Numbered from the stretch's first letter, positions 25,375 through 35,134 are shown. The stretch: 64,000 bases of DNA from Hominiventricola filiformis (GCF_020686965.1 NZ_JAJEPS010000003.1:181256-245255); one strand, 5' to 3'. Notes: generated by a model not told the origin, from the sequence alone. Program-made: numbers and translations.

Positions 25375-26808
25375 CTATTGTGCCTGCTGTCTAATGTCTG
25401 TCACGTATCCATCCGTAAGATCAGATGTTAAATTGCAGGTATTTCCTAAGTCAAAATACATTTCCCCAAGTTTTTCTTCTGGTACAGCAAATGCCCAATG
25501 TACCGTTACTGTCTCTCCCGGTGCAAGGGAATCAATATAGTTATTCGAACGTTCCCCACCTTTCACATCATACAGTCCTACCTCCGTATTGAAAGAATGA
25601 CTGGCCACAGCCACGTAGGTCCATGCATCATTCTCTGACGGGGTCTGGGTATCCGCTCTCCAGATCTTTGCCTCAGCTCCAGCCGGTTCCAGAATGTTGA
25701 TCGTTCCATTGAACATAATGTCTTTCCATGTTTCTGCACCGGTATTGGTATAATCCACAGTCACGCAGACCAGCTTCTGCGGCTCTTCTTCCGTCCGGAT
25801 CACCTGATCCAGCGTATTGACTCCATCTCCTTCTTTCACATAGGTAAGTGTGACTGGAAGCAGCGTTCCATCTGATGCAAAAGCCTGCTTATCATCCTCT
25901 CCCAGCATGGAGTCTGACAACATGGAGCGATTATCCCCAATCTGGACATCCGTTACCTTTGCTGTCAGTCCTGGATGTTTTTCCAGATCGTTTTCAGATA
26001 TATCCAATACTTCTCCCATTGGATGTGCTTTTTCTAGGTGCTCCATGGATACTGATGTGACAGGAAGGTTCGATTCATCTATCATCTCCTGTCCTTCATC
26101 CGCAGTCAGATAACTGCTCCAGTTATAACACATCATCACATCTTTATCATCGGACTGTTCCGCGGGTGTCAATGTCACATGCTCCGCTATCTGGATGGCA
26201 TCCTCTTTTGGCACATCTGATGCCGCTGTTATTTCCAGTACCAGATGAAGATCCGGGTACGCCACATAGAGCTGCTGGTTAAATGTAAGTTCATTGCTCA
26301 GTGTCTGCTGTCCCAGGTATATACCTTCTCTGCCATCAATATTCAATGTTTCACTCTCTACCACCTGCTGTGTCAGCATTTCAAAAGCGGAGTCTCCCGT
26401 ATCCATATAGTAACAGAGCATGCTCACGCCACCCTGCGCATAAGTATCTTCAAAGCTATATTTTCCTTCTTCTGTCTGCACCATTCCGTCCGGCAGCCAC
26501 TCCGCAGTCAGCTTCACATAATGGCTCTCTCCTGTCGGCTGCATCGTTTCATTTTCTGTTCCTGCTTCTTTTTCCTGCGTTGTTTTCACTGCATAGGTTC
26601 CCACCTGCTTACTTTTCATTCGATATAAAACACCTGCAAATGCGGTGGTTCCCAGCGCCAGAGTTGCTGCCAGCGCAGCGATCATCACTCGGCGGCCTGT
26701 GAATTTACTTGTCTTTTTCTGTAACTGCTGTTCTACTTCCTGCTCTATCATCTTCCGCATAGCATCCGGCATCTTCGGAAATTCCTGATTCATATTTTCC
26801 AACTTCAT
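25375..26808 (-). CDS. Membrane-bound anti-sigma factor-like protein (DUF4179/DUF4367 type)
   Basis: In this 477-residue single-pass protein, about 38 cytoplasmic residues rich in charge precede a membrane helix at residues about 40-60. A large extracellular region follows, with an adhesion-like all-beta appearance (YVKLTAEWLPDGM, VTVDYTNTGAETWKD, LAPGETVTVHWAF). This layout is typical of clostridial anti-sigma factors encoded behind ECF sigma genes. It starts 15 bases after the sigma stop with a GGGGAGG site. It probably holds the sigma factor inactive until an envelope signal is sensed; what it senses is unknown. Confidence 0.8.
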   Translation of the reverse strand: MKLENMNQEFPKMPDAMRKMIEQEVEQQLQKKTSKFTGRRVMIAALAATLALGTTAFAGVLYRMKSKQVGTYAVKTTQEKEAGTENETMQPTGESHYVKLTAEWLPDGMVQTEEGKYSFEDTYAQGGVSMLCYYMDTGDSAFEMLTQQVVESETLNIDGREGIYLGQQTLSNELTFNQQLYVAYPDLHLVLEITAASDVPKEDAIQIAEHVTLTPAEQSDDKDVMMCYNWSSYLTADEGQEMIDESNLPVTSVSMEHLEKAHPMGEVLDISENDLEKHPGLTAKVTDVQIGDNRSMLSDSMLGEDDKQAFASDGTLLPVTLTYVKEGDGVNTLDQVIRTEEEPQKLVCVTVDYTNTGAETWKDIMFNGTINILEPAGAEAKIWRADTQTPSENDAWTYVAVASHSFNTEVGLYDVKGGERSNNYIDSLAPGETVTVHWAFAVPEEKLGEMYFDLGNTCNLTSDLTDGYVTDIRQQAQ

Positions 26809-26823
26809 CGTTCATCCTCCCCT

Positions 26824-27294
26824 TTAATCTTCTTTGGATAATTCTTCCTTCAGCTTTGTCCGCGCCCTGGCAAGTCGGCTCTTGACCGCACTTTCTGTCA
26901 CTTTTGTCATTCTGGCAATCTCCCGAATATTGTATCCTTCCATATAATACAGGGTCACTGCCAGTCTTGCTTCCTCTGTAAGCCCCATCAACGCTTCATA
27001 CAGATCCGAATAATCCTGTCTCTCCATCCACGGTTCTTCCTGCTCACAAGTCTTCAATGATATGATCTTCTTTTCCTTACGCATGATTCCATAACATTCA
27101 TTGATCAGAATACGGAGCAGCCAGGTCTTTGCATAAGTGTCCTGTTTTAACGTTCCAATCTTGTCAAATGCTTTTGCGATGGCCTCCTGAATGGCATCCT
27201 GACAGTCCGCATCATTATAGAGTAATGATTTCGCCACATGATACATGCTGTCCTCCGATGCCAGAATCAGTTGACCCAGTTGTTCTCTTTTCAT
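26824..27294 (-). CDS. ECF-type RNA polymerase sigma factor
   Basis: The protein has about 156 residues. Region 2 (DCQDAIQEAIAKAFDKI through TWLLRILINECYGIMRK) and region 4 (LTEEARLAVTLYYMEGYN, IREIARMTKVTESAVKSRLARARTKL) are both clear, with no extra domain. The start at 27294 is supported by GGAAGG six bases upstream. It directs RNA polymerase to a small stress or envelope regulon and is paired with the anti-sigma gene behind it. Autoregulation would be typical, but I cannot identify its promoter from sequence alone. Confidence 0.93.
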   Translation of the reverse strand: MKREQLGQLILASEDSMYHVAKSLLYNDADCQDAIQEAIAKAFDKIGTLKQDTYAKTWLLRILINECYGIMRKEKKIISLKTCEQEEPWMERQDYSDLYEALMGLTEEARLAVTLYYMEGYNIREIARMTKVTESAVKSRLARARTKLKEELSKED

Positions 27295-27391
27295 AGTATC
27301 CTTCCCGCCGGCTTTTTTGTATTTACATAGATTAGATGCATGCAATCTCCATTTGGTCGCAGTGTTTTAAAAATAATTTTCATTCAAAAGG

Positions 27392-27431
27392 AAGGAGCGA
27401 AAAGAAACTTTTACATTTCTTTTCGCTCCTT
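27392..27431. terminator. Terminator-like hairpin after MATE gene 2
   Basis: A perfect 16-bp stem (27392-27407 with 27416-27431) with an 8-base loop lies between the MATE 2 stop and the upstream region of the sigma gene. It is T-rich on both sides. It most likely ends the minus-strand operon 30444-27458. Confidence 0.7.
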
Positions 27432-27457
27432 TAAATTGATCGATCTGCATTCTAGGG

Positions 27458-28828
27458 CTATATGCCCGGACGGGTGTTACGTATCTTCTTCCTCACAAAC
27501 CAGAAGCAGATCACCTGCATCACAACAGTGGCAGCCCAGGATGCCGGATAAGACAGAAACAAAAATGTCAGCGACCGGTGTGTCGGAAATAACAGGCAGA
27601 TCCAGATAATCCGCATACCTACGGTACCAATAATGGACAGGATCATGGGAACTGTCGAATAACCCATGCCTCGAAGCGCTCCGGGAAACAGGTCCATCAG
27701 TCCACACAGAAAATACGTAATGGTCGTATAGGCCAGAATCTCCATCCCACAGGCAACTACATCTGCCTGCTCGCTGTAGATCCGCAGTAGTTTAGGACCA
27801 AGCAGATATGCACCGTTTCCAAGAGTCAGTGCAACTATCACGGAAAGGATAATACAGTCAATCAACACCTTGTCCATTCGTTTCCATTTTTTCACACCAT
27901 AGTTCTGGCTGGTGAAGCTCATGCATGCCTGTGTCACGGAGTTGATGGATACATACAGGAATCCAAGAATATTGTTGGCTGCCGTATAACCTGCCATGGC
28001 AATAGACCCAAAGGAATTGACGGATGACTGCAGCATGGCATTTGACAGATTGATAACCGTGCTCTGAATTCCGGCCGGCACTCCCACGGCAAAGATCTGA
28101 CTCAGATATTTTGTTTTCAGACAAAGTTTTGAAAATCTTAGCTGATAGCTGCTTTCCGTGTGATACAGGCACCGCAAAACCAGAATGCAGGAAATGCACT
28201 GGGAGATCACCGTCGCAATTCCCACACCCGCTACGTCCAGGTGAAATGCAATCACAAGAAACAGGTTCAGAACCGCATTGACTACACCCGATATAATCAG
28301 AAACAACAGCGGTCTTTTCGTATCTCCCACTGCTCTCAGCACGGCAGCCCCATAATTGTACAGCATAAAAAATGGCATTCCACAGAAATAAATCCTCATG
28401 TAAAGCACAGACTTATTGATGACATCTTCCGGAGTTGCCATGATTTCCAGTGCAAATCTTGCCAGAGTCACCCCAAATACCGCCACCACAATTCCGCTGA
28501 CCAACGCAAAGGTAATGGCTGTATGCACGGTTTCTGACATTTCTTTTTTCAGCTCCAGTGCATAAAATCTGGCTGCAAGCACATTGGCTCCCAGAGAAAT
28601 ACCGATAAACAGATTTACAAAAATATTAATCAACGCCGTTGTAGAGCCAACTGCCGCCAGCGCCTGGCTGCCGCTGAATCGACCGACCACAATGATATCC
28701 ACTGCATTGAACATTAACTGTAAAACGCTGGATAACATCAGTGGGACAGAAAATGTGATCAGCTTATCCATGATCGTCCCGTTGCACATATCAATTTCGT
28801 ATTTGTTTTTGATCTTTCCTTCAGACAC
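27458..28828 (-). CDS. MATE-family efflux transporter 2
   Basis: This 456-residue twelve-helix MATE exporter shows typical blocks: FSVPLMLSSVLQLMFNAVDIIVVGRFSGSQALAAVGS near the N-terminus and ALRGMGYSTVPM in the second half. The start codon is GTG at 28828, placed directly after the stop of the MFS gene, with GGGAAGGG five bases upstream. It is the last gene of a unit with a gamma-carbonic-anhydrase-like gene and an MFS exporter. The substrate is unknown, and it is only distantly related to the other two MATE proteins in the window. Confidence 0.92.
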   Translation of the reverse strand: MSEGKIKNKYEIDMCNGTIMDKLITFSVPLMLSSVLQLMFNAVDIIVVGRFSGSQALAAVGSTTALINIFVNLFIGISLGANVLAARFYALELKKEMSETVHTAITFALVSGIVVAVFGVTLARFALEIMATPEDVINKSVLYMRIYFCGMPFFMLYNYGAAVLRAVGDTKRPLLFLIISGVVNAVLNLFLVIAFHLDVAGVGIATVISQCISCILVLRCLYHTESSYQLRFSKLCLKTKYLSQIFAVGVPAGIQSTVINLSNAMLQSSVNSFGSIAMAGYTAANNILGFLYVSINSVTQACMSFTSQNYGVKKWKRMDKVLIDCIILSVIVALTLGNGAYLLGPKLLRIYSEQADVVACGMEILAYTTITYFLCGLMDLFPGALRGMGYSTVPMILSIIGTVGMRIIWICLLFPTHRSLTFLFLSYPASWAATVVMQVICFWFVRKKIRNTRPGI

Positions 28829-29968
28829 TTAATCCCTTCCCCTCATCCATCCAATTAGTAATAATACAATTCCAATGACCGGAAATGCTGCAAAAGAAAC
28901 CGGCCATACCAGTTCGATTCCCCCGATCAGAAACGGTGCACATGCAGATCCCAGATTGCATCCCACCAGTACAATGGAATTTACAACAGACAGCAGTTCT
29001 CCTGGCTCATCAGCCGCTGCACCGTTAAATACGCAGGTAATCCCAGTCGTATGCGCAAATCCCGTAATCACAACTCCTGCCATAAACAAAAGAAAGGATC
29101 CTGCTGCCGCCATCAGAACCATTCCTGCACAATATCCTGCCAGACAGAAGAAAAATATTTTTTTTCGACAAATTTTCAGCAGATTTCCATAGAGAAATCC
29201 CGCCAGAATCCCCACGATCATCAAAATGCTCAGCACAATACTGGCTGTTGATGCTGTTCCAAAGCCGCGTTCTTCTACCAGTACCGGAATTCTCAACGAG
29301 CAGGCGGCGTTTGCTACCACCAGTAAGAAACCACAGATTGTATAAAAAATTGCAGTTTCTGCATTTTTACGTTCAAATTTTCCATTTAAAACACCAGCCG
29401 CAGCTGTATCTGAAACATTTCCTTCTTTTTCCGGCACAAACAGAAGGTACAATGCCAGTACGAGAAAGCCCAGTGCATAAACGCTGAACGCTTTCTGCCA
29501 TCCAAAGGCCAGAAGCTGTCCGGCTATCAATGTCAGCACTGCATTTCCCAGCATTTCAAAAGAGCTTCGAAACCCAAGCAGCGTCTCCTGTTCTCTTCCA
29601 CTGTAGCGTTCGCTGATCATGCTGATCGCCTTTACATTGACCAGACCAATTCCGATGCCAAGCAGAAAACGGGAACCGAGAATCACCGGATAGATATCCG
29701 TAAATACCGGAACAATCCCGCTTACAGACAAGAGGAGAAGCCCTCCTGCCACCATCAGCCGTTCTCTCAGATATTTTGCAATCACCGTATTAAAAAGGAT
29801 CGTGAAGGTAATCCCAAGCGCCGCTGCAGACACCAGAAACTCCACCTGACTTCCGCTGTATTCTATATAATATTCTTTCATTGCCGGAAGGGCTGTCGAT
29901 ACCGAATAGGTAGAAATCAACATCCATGACAGAGAAAGAATCGCAAATTTTTCCATTTTCGTTTTCAT
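28829..29968 (-). CDS. Major facilitator superfamily transporter
   Basis: The protein of about 379 residues has twelve predicted helices in the drug:proton antiporter style (LGIGIGLVNVKAISMISERYSGREQETLLGFRSSFEML in the first half). There is no ATP-binding domain or signal peptide. The ATG at 29968 overlaps the preceding gene's TGA (ATGA), indicating coupled translation. A second ATG two codons earlier (29974) cannot be excluded. The tight linkage with MATE gene 2 suggests the two exporters act in one detoxification response. Substrate not deducible. Confidence 0.88.
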   Translation of the reverse strand: MKTKMEKFAILSLSWMLISTYSVSTALPAMKEYYIEYSGSQVEFLVSAAALGITFTILFNTVIAKYLRERLMVAGGLLLLSVSGIVPVFTDIYPVILGSRFLLGIGIGLVNVKAISMISERYSGREQETLLGFRSSFEMLGNAVLTLIAGQLLAFGWQKAFSVYALGFLVLALYLLFVPEKEGNVSDTAAAGVLNGKFERKNAETAIFYTICGFLLVVANAACSLRIPVLVEERGFGTASTASIVLSILMIVGILAGFLYGNLLKICRKKIFFFCLAGYCAGMVLMAAAGSFLLFMAGVVITGFAHTTGITCVFNGAAADEPGELLSVVNSIVLVGCNLGSACAPFLIGGIELVWPVSFAAFPVIGIVLLLIGWMRGRD

Positions 29969-30444
29969 ATGCATTTACTTTCTTTCACATAATGCTTCGC
30001 ATTTTCCCTGTTTGCTGCAATTTCTTCATCTGACAGCATTCTCCTGAATTTTGCAGGATTTCCCATATAAAGTGCTCCATCCGGGATCACTGTATTCGAT
30101 GTGACCAAAGCTCCTGCTGCCACCATACTGTTCTTTCCGACTACTGCCCCGTTCAGAATAATAGCTCCCATACCGATCAAAGCGCCGTCTCCAATGGTGC
30201 AGCCATGAAGAATCACAGCATGTCCTACAGTCACATTCCTACCGATATTCAGCGGACAATTCTCATCCACATGAAGCACACACAAATCCTGTACATTGGT
30301 TCCTTCCCCTATCTGAATCTCACTTGAATCCCCACGCACTACTGCATTATACCAGATGCTGGCATCCTTTTTTATCGTCACATCACCCAGGACAACTGCG
30401 CCTGTGGCAACCACTGCCTGTGCATCTATTTCCGGTTTTTTCAT
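29965..30444 (-). CDS. Gamma-carbonic-anhydrase-like left-handed beta-helix protein (YrdA/PaaY family)
   Basis: The 159-residue protein is built from hexapeptide repeats (VVLGDVTIKKDASIWYNAVVRGD and similar turns), giving a left-handed beta-helix trimer. It keeps metal-ligand His at HVDENC, VGHAVILHGC. Family members are zinc or iron proteins, some with weak carbonic anhydrase or thioesterase activity, and most are uncharacterised. The start at 30444 has AGGAGA upstream. It is first in an operon with two exporters, an unusual partner set. Function remains unassigned. Confidence 0.88.
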   Translation of the reverse strand: MKKPEIDAQAVVATGAVVLGDVTIKKDASIWYNAVVRGDSSEIQIGEGTNVQDLCVLHVDENCPLNIGRNVTVGHAVILHGCTIGDGALIGMGAIILNGAVVGKNSMVAAGALVTSNTVIPDGALYMGNPAKFRRMLSDEEIAANRENAKHYVKESKCI

Positions 30445-30520
30445 AATCGTATCTCTCCTGCTGTTTTATTTCATTTTATCACAGACCCGCTTTTCTGAAA
30501 AGAATACGCTTAAAATGAAT

Positions 30521-31104
30521 GGGGCTGTTGCAAAATATGATATGCACCCTTCTATCTAAGTGACAAGTTTTTATTATTTCACTTATCTACCTAGAAGGGA
30601 GCATATCATATTCAAGAAATAGAATACGTACAGCCTCCTTTTTATTTATCACACCATTCATGCATGGTTTCATGCAACCGGAGGCCGGACGATGGACTTC
30701 GCCCACTTGTGGAATATTTTGTATGAAGGCAACACTTACCTCGCAACTGATCCATTTGGGTATATGGAATGTTTGTGCCTTTCCACGCCCAATATTTGCA
30801 GTGAAAAAAATATTTTTCGCTATATAGTTTCAGAAATTAAATAAATTGGACATATAGAGATTCTTATGCATCTTTTGCCCAAATTTTCCTAATTTTCTGG
30901 GCATCTGATATTACAGATTTTCTATATGTCCAAATCAAATAAAAAGACTTATTTTTTATAGAATTTTCGCGTATCTGCACTGCCTGATTGGGCAAAAAAT
31001 AACTTTTATTTTCTATCTGCCCTACAAAATAGAAAATGACTATTAAAATCACACAAAAAGGACTGATACAGAACAGATGACTCCATCTATTCTGCAACAG
31101 TCCC
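30521..31104. mobile_element. 584-bp transposase-less element with terminal inverted repeats (MITE or IS remnant)
   Basis: The left end GGGGCTGTTGCAAAATA (30521-30537) and the right end read on the minus strand GGGACTGTTGCAGAATA (31088-31104) match at 15 of 17 bases, a TIR style seen in clostridial IS elements. No transposase frame is left inside. The left part contains a long near-perfect hairpin (about 30533-30615). The right part contains a second 13-bp inverted pair, TTGGACATATAGA with TCTATATGTCCAA (starting at 30846, ending near 30932). It abuts the stop codon of the neighbouring ABC ATPase gene. Apart from this element, the space between genes at 30445-31105 holds nothing. Confidence 0.65.
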
Positions 31105-31105
31105 A

Positions 31106-31864
31106 TTACAGCACTGCCTCCACCAGCATCTTTGTATATTCATCCTGCGGATTGCAGATCACGTCATCCGGTGTACCCTCCTCCACAATTCCTCCGTCTT
31201 TCATGACCAATACCCGATCACAGAATTCCTGTACCAGAGCCAGATTATGACAGATAAAGAGATATGAAAGATTCTTCTCCTCTTTCAGCCTACGCAACAG
31301 TTCAATGATCCGTTTCTGCACCGTTACATCCAATGCGCTGGTGGCTTCATCACAGATCAGCACCTTTGGATCCACTGCCAGTGCTCTGGCAATGGCAGCC
31401 CGCTGGCACTGTCCTCCACTGACCTGATGGGGATAGCGGTCTGCATAAGAAGCATCCAGCCCGCATTGTTCCAGCAGTTCTGCTGCTTTCTTTCTTCTCT
31501 CCACCTTTGACATTCCTTTGTTGCGGAGACTTTCTCCAATTCCATCCCCCAGTGTTCTTCTGGGATCAAAGGAACCAACCGGATTCTGGAACACCATCTG
31601 CAGCTTTCCGTAGGCATCTTTCAGTGCAGTCCCTTTCAGATGCGTGATATCCTGTCCATCAAGAATAATTTCTCCTTCTGTTGGATCCACAAGCCGCGTA
31701 ATAAGTTTTGCAACTGTACTTTTTCCACTTCCGGATTCTCCTACAATTCCAAGGATCTCTCCCGGCTGTAAAGAAAAACTGATGTTTTCCACGGCGAACA
31801 CATCTCTTTTACCCCGCTGATGGAACACTTTTTTCAGATGATTGACTTTTAAAATCGGCTCCAT
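31106..31864 (-). CDS. Nickel/peptide-type ABC transporter ATPase 2 (NikE/OppF-like), system 1
   Basis: The protein of about 252 residues has one ABC domain: Walker A GESGSGKST, Q-loop MVFQNP, signature VSGGQCQRAAIARAL, Walker B VLICDEATSALD. It lacks the C-terminal oligopeptide-transporter tail with Cys seen in its paralogue at 54134-55105. I prefer the second ATG (31864), spaced six bases from GAGGAG; the first at 31867 is too close. It overlaps the end of the first ATPase gene. It energises uptake through the paired permeases at 34271-36075. Confidence 0.92.
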   Translation of the reverse strand: MEPILKVNHLKKVFHQRGKRDVFAVENISFSLQPGEILGIVGESGSGKSTVAKLITRLVDPTEGEIILDGQDITHLKGTALKDAYGKLQMVFQNPVGSFDPRRTLGDGIGESLRNKGMSKVERRKKAAELLEQCGLDASYADRYPHQVSGGQCQRAAIARALAVDPKVLICDEATSALDVTVQKRIIELLRRLKEEKNLSYLFICHNLALVQEFCDRVLVMKDGGIVEEGTPDDVICNPQDEYTKMLVEAVL

Positions 31865-31866
31865 CA

Positions 31867-32652
31867 TTAACTCCTCTTCAGTTTCGGCACCGCCGAAAGC
31901 AGCTCTTTTGTATAATCATTCTGTGGATGTTCCAGTACTTCTTTCGCAGGACCATATTCCATCTTTCTGCCGTCTTTCAATACCAGAACCGTATCTGCCA
32001 TAGCGGATACCACGCCAATATCATGGGTTACGATAATAATTGCGGTTCCAAATAACTCACGGACATGAAGCATTTCCTGTACTACCTGCCGTTGTACTGC
32101 CACATCGAGGGCACTGGTCGGTTCATCCGCAAAAAGTACCGGCGGATTCATGAGCATAGAAATGGCAATTCCTGCTCTCTGATTCATACCTCCGGACATT
32201 TCAAAAGGATAACTCTCCCAGATCCGTTCCGGTTCTTTAAAATTCAATTTTGTTAGAAGTTCAAGTGCATGTTCTTTTGCTTCTGCGTTCACAATCTTTC
32301 CATGGGCACGCATACTCTCATATATCTGATCACCAATGGTTCGAATCGGGCAAAGAGAGGCACCGGCATCCTGAAAAATCATGCCAATCTTAGCACCCCG
32401 GACAGCCCGAAGTTCTGATTCCGGCATATCCACAAGACTCCTTCCCCCGAATGTAATATCTCCTCTGGTAACCAGTCCCGTATCGCCAAGCAGCCCCATA
32501 GCCGCTTTCATCAATGTACTTTTACCGCTTCCCGATTCTCCTACCAGCCCGAGAATTTCTCCAGGCTGCAGGGAAAAGGAAATGTCGTGAACCACCGGGG
32601 TTCCGTCAAAAGAAATCTCCACAGAATCGTAATTCAACAATGTTTTTTCCAT
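31867..32652 (-). CDS. Nickel/peptide-type ABC transporter ATPase 1 (NikD/OppD-like), system 1
   Basis: The 261-residue ATPase has Walker A GESGSGKST, the Q-loop region MIFQDAGASLCP, signature MSGGMNQRAGIA and Walker B VLFADEPTSALD. The short length without a long C-terminal extension resembles NikD/CntD-type metal-importer ATPases more than classical oligopeptide ones. Its ATG overlaps the stop of the binding-protein gene by one base (TGATG). It probably forms a heterodimer with the ATPase encoded directly behind it. Confidence 0.92.
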   Translation of the reverse strand: MEKTLLNYDSVEISFDGTPVVHDISFSLQPGEILGLVGESGSGKSTLMKAAMGLLGDTGLVTRGDITFGGRSLVDMPESELRAVRGAKIGMIFQDAGASLCPIRTIGDQIYESMRAHGKIVNAEAKEHALELLTKLNFKEPERIWESYPFEMSGGMNQRAGIAISMLMNPPVLFADEPTSALDVAVQRQVVQEMLHVRELFGTAIIIVTHDIGVVSAMADTVLVLKDGRKMEYGPAKEVLEHPQNDYTKELLSAVPKLKRS

Positions 32653-34241
32653 CAGTTTATATCCAGATCTGCTGTCAGTTCATAATAATCACTTGCATGG
32701 GCCGTAAGACCACTCACATTTGCCTGGCTGATCATGCTCATTTTCAGGAAAGAACAGAATACAAATGCATTGTCATCCAGAAGCTGCTGCTGCATCTCAA
32801 TGGCAATCTGATCTCTTTCTGTTTTGTCAAATGTACTGTTTAACTGTACTGCCAGTTCTTCCAGTTTATCGCTGTGATACTGTCCACGATTCTTGGTGGA
32901 TGCATCCAGACAATGTGTGGAGAAGAAGTTCGTCGGATCTCCGAGACCGCAGTTGACATTGGCTCCTACATAGACATCCCAGGCAGAAGTGTCTTTCACA
33001 ATCGTGTTATGATCTGCCGTTGCATTGATCTGTACATCCATTCCGATATCTTTTAAGGTGCTCTGGGCAGATTCCGCCAGCAGCGGGAGCTCCTGACGGC
33101 TCGGATAGGTCAGCCATTTGATAGTCAGCTTCTGACCGTCTTTTTCACGAATACCATCACCATCACTGTCTGTCCAGCCAGCCTTTTCCAGAACTGCTTT
33201 TGCGCCTTCCGGATCATAAGTCTTCGCATTCAGCGTCGATCCACCGAATTCTACCGTATCCGGGAATGCACCGGTCGCTACATATCCATATCCGTTCAGA
33301 AGTACACTGACGAAGGATTCCTTATCAATTCCCATGGCAATTGCTTCACGAACTGCATCATCTTTTACAACCGGAGATGCATAGTTCATCTGTACGTAGA
33401 AAGAACGGCTGGTCTGTACACTGGTGAAATTGAAATTATCATTTTCAAAGATCGGATAGCTTGCATAAGCCATACCGTATGCCGCATTGATCTCACCGGA
33501 TTGAAGTGCCAGCGCAAGGGTATCTCCATCGGAAATGGTGCGGACAGTAATCTCATCCATATTGACATCACCATCCCAGTAATTTTCATTTTTTACCAGA
33601 TTCAGGTGATCATCCGTCACCAGTTCCGTTGCTACATATGGACCGGTTCCCACTACGATTCCATCATCCGACACACCTTCATCCATATCAATAATGCATC
33701 CATAGGGTTCAGACAGATAGTTCATCAGACTCGGACACTCTTCCACCGTATGAATGGTCAGTACCAGACCATCTGCCTCAATAGAAGCAATCTTCAGATC
33801 ACCTGCCGCACGTTCATGAACTGCTACCAAATCTTCCAGGCATTTCTTTACTGCTTCCGCATCACAAGGCTTTCCGTTGGAGAAGCAGACACCATCTTTC
33901 AGCGTGATCTTCCATGTCAGATTGTCTACCAATTCATATCCTTCTGCAATCCACGGCTCCAGTTCCATGGAATCATTGATTTTCATCAATGTCTCTCCGA
34001 CACCATAACGGATACATGCCCATCCGCAGTAAGCACTGTGGGGATTGATATTGGATTCCTCATTTTCCGCATTAAATGTGGTATCACCAAAGACAAACGT
34101 CTTTTTTCCTTCCTGGGCTGCCTCTGTCTGCGTAGCGGCATCGTTATGTTCGGTTTTTTCAGCACCACAACCTGCCAGCATGCCGGTTACCATCGTCAAT
34201 GACAGCAATAATGCAAAAATTTTACCTGTTCTTTTCTTCAT
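32652..34241 (-). CDS. Nickel/peptide-type substrate-binding lipoprotein, system 1
   Basis: The 529-residue family 5 binding protein has signal peptide and lipobox LAGC (Cys about residue 25), then the fold typical of NikA/OppA/CntA: EPWIAEGYELVDNLTWKITLKDGVCFSNGKPCDAEAVKKCLEDL and GTGPYVATELV. Its length equals that of the paralogue at 57757-59346, and the two share many blocks. This family binds peptides, nickel or metal-opine chelates. With NikD/NikE-like ATPases, a metal chelate is a reasonable guess, but the ligand is not established. GGGAG upstream sets the start. Confidence 0.9.
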   Translation of the reverse strand: MKKRTGKIFALLLSLTMVTGMLAGCGAEKTEHNDAATQTEAAQEGKKTFVFGDTTFNAENEESNINPHSAYCGWACIRYGVGETLMKINDSMELEPWIAEGYELVDNLTWKITLKDGVCFSNGKPCDAEAVKKCLEDLVAVHERAAGDLKIASIEADGLVLTIHTVEECPSLMNYLSEPYGCIIDMDEGVSDDGIVVGTGPYVATELVTDDHLNLVKNENYWDGDVNMDEITVRTISDGDTLALALQSGEINAAYGMAYASYPIFENDNFNFTSVQTSRSFYVQMNYASPVVKDDAVREAIAMGIDKESFVSVLLNGYGYVATGAFPDTVEFGGSTLNAKTYDPEGAKAVLEKAGWTDSDGDGIREKDGQKLTIKWLTYPSRQELPLLAESAQSTLKDIGMDVQINATADHNTIVKDTSAWDVYVGANVNCGLGDPTNFFSTHCLDASTKNRGQYHSDKLEELAVQLNSTFDKTERDQIAIEMQQQLLDDNAFVFCSFLKMSMISQANVSGLTAHASDYYELTADLDIN

Positions 34242-34270
34242 ATATTTATACTCCCTTTTCTATATTATAT

Positions 34271-35134
34271 CTACCTGGAACGGCTGTTCCTGGGATCCAT
34301 GTAATCACGGATCGTATCACCGAGCAGGTTAAATATTACGACAGATACAAAGATGGCTGCTCCTGGTGATAACACAATCCAAGGATAAGTCTGCAGCATA
34401 CTTCGTCCGCTGCTCATCATACTTCCCCATTCTGCAACCGGAGGCTGTGCTCCCAGTCCCAGAAAGGAAAGACCTGCAATCTCCATCATCATCGTTCCTA
34501 TGTCCAGCATGGAAGTGACAAGAACCGGCCCGATGATGTTCGGCAGAACATGCCGGAACACCACCTGAATCGCAGTATCTCCCGCCAGCTTCGATGCATG
34601 GATATAGGGCAGTTCCTTTATGGAAAGGGTCTGGCTTCTGGCAATTCGTGAATACTTCGGCCAGCTGATCAGTGCCAGTGCAATGACCGCATTCTGTACA
34701 CCACCATTCAAAATAACAGCTACCGCCATGGCAAATACCAACCCCGGAAAAGCCAGACAGAGATCCGAAAGCCGCATGACAAGCGCATCCACACGACCAC
34801 CATAATAGCCACACACGACACCAACAAAGGTCCCGAAAACAGTAATGATCGCTACCAGTGCAAAGGTAGAAGAAATACTGGTCTGTGCTCCAATCAGCAC
34901 ACGGGAAAACATGTCTCTTCCGTAAGTATCCGTTCCCATAAGATGCGCCGCACTCGGCGGCTTCATGGCCTGCGCCAGATCCTGTGCATAGGGATCATAG
35001 GGACACAGCTGTTTTGCAAATATCGTAGCCAGCAGAAGCAATACTGCAAGTGTTGCAAAAAAGAATAATTTCATCCGGATTCGGTTCTTTTTCACTTTCT
35101 GAACTCTGACTGTCACCTCACGTTCCTCTATCAT
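34271..35134 (-). CDS. Nickel/peptide-type ABC permease 2 (NikC/OppC-like), system 1
   Basis: The 287-residue permease has about six helices. A leading cytoplasmic tail (EREVTVRVQKVKKNRIRMK) is followed by the OppC N-terminal helix and the LMGTDTYGRDMFSRVLIGAQTSI motif. The BPD_transp_1 domain carries the conserved EAA-type loop (KEL..IHASKLAGDTAIQVVFRHVLPN). It overlaps the first permease gene by 4 bases. With the other permease it forms the channel. Confidence 0.93.
   Translation of the reverse strand: MIEEREVTVRVQKVKKNRIRMKLFFFATLAVLLLLATIFAKQLCPYDPYAQDLAQAMKPPSAAHLMGTDTYGRDMFSRVLIGAQTSISSTFALVAIITVFGTFVGVVCGYYGGRVDALVMRLSDLCLAFPGLVFAMAVAVILNGGVQNAVIALALISWPKYSRIARSQTLSIKELPYIHASKLAGDTAIQVVFRHVLPNIIGPVLVTSMLDIGTMMMEIAGLSFLGLGAQPPVAEWGSMMSSGRSMLQTYPWIVLSPGAAIFVSVVIFNLLGDTIRDYMDPRNSRSR

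Noticed and set aside
30864..31106. 80-codon minus-strand frame starting in the right TIR of the 584-bp element
   Set aside because: Its Met lies at the element end, there is no ribosome site, and the sequence is composed of inverted-repeat DNA. No transposase motif.
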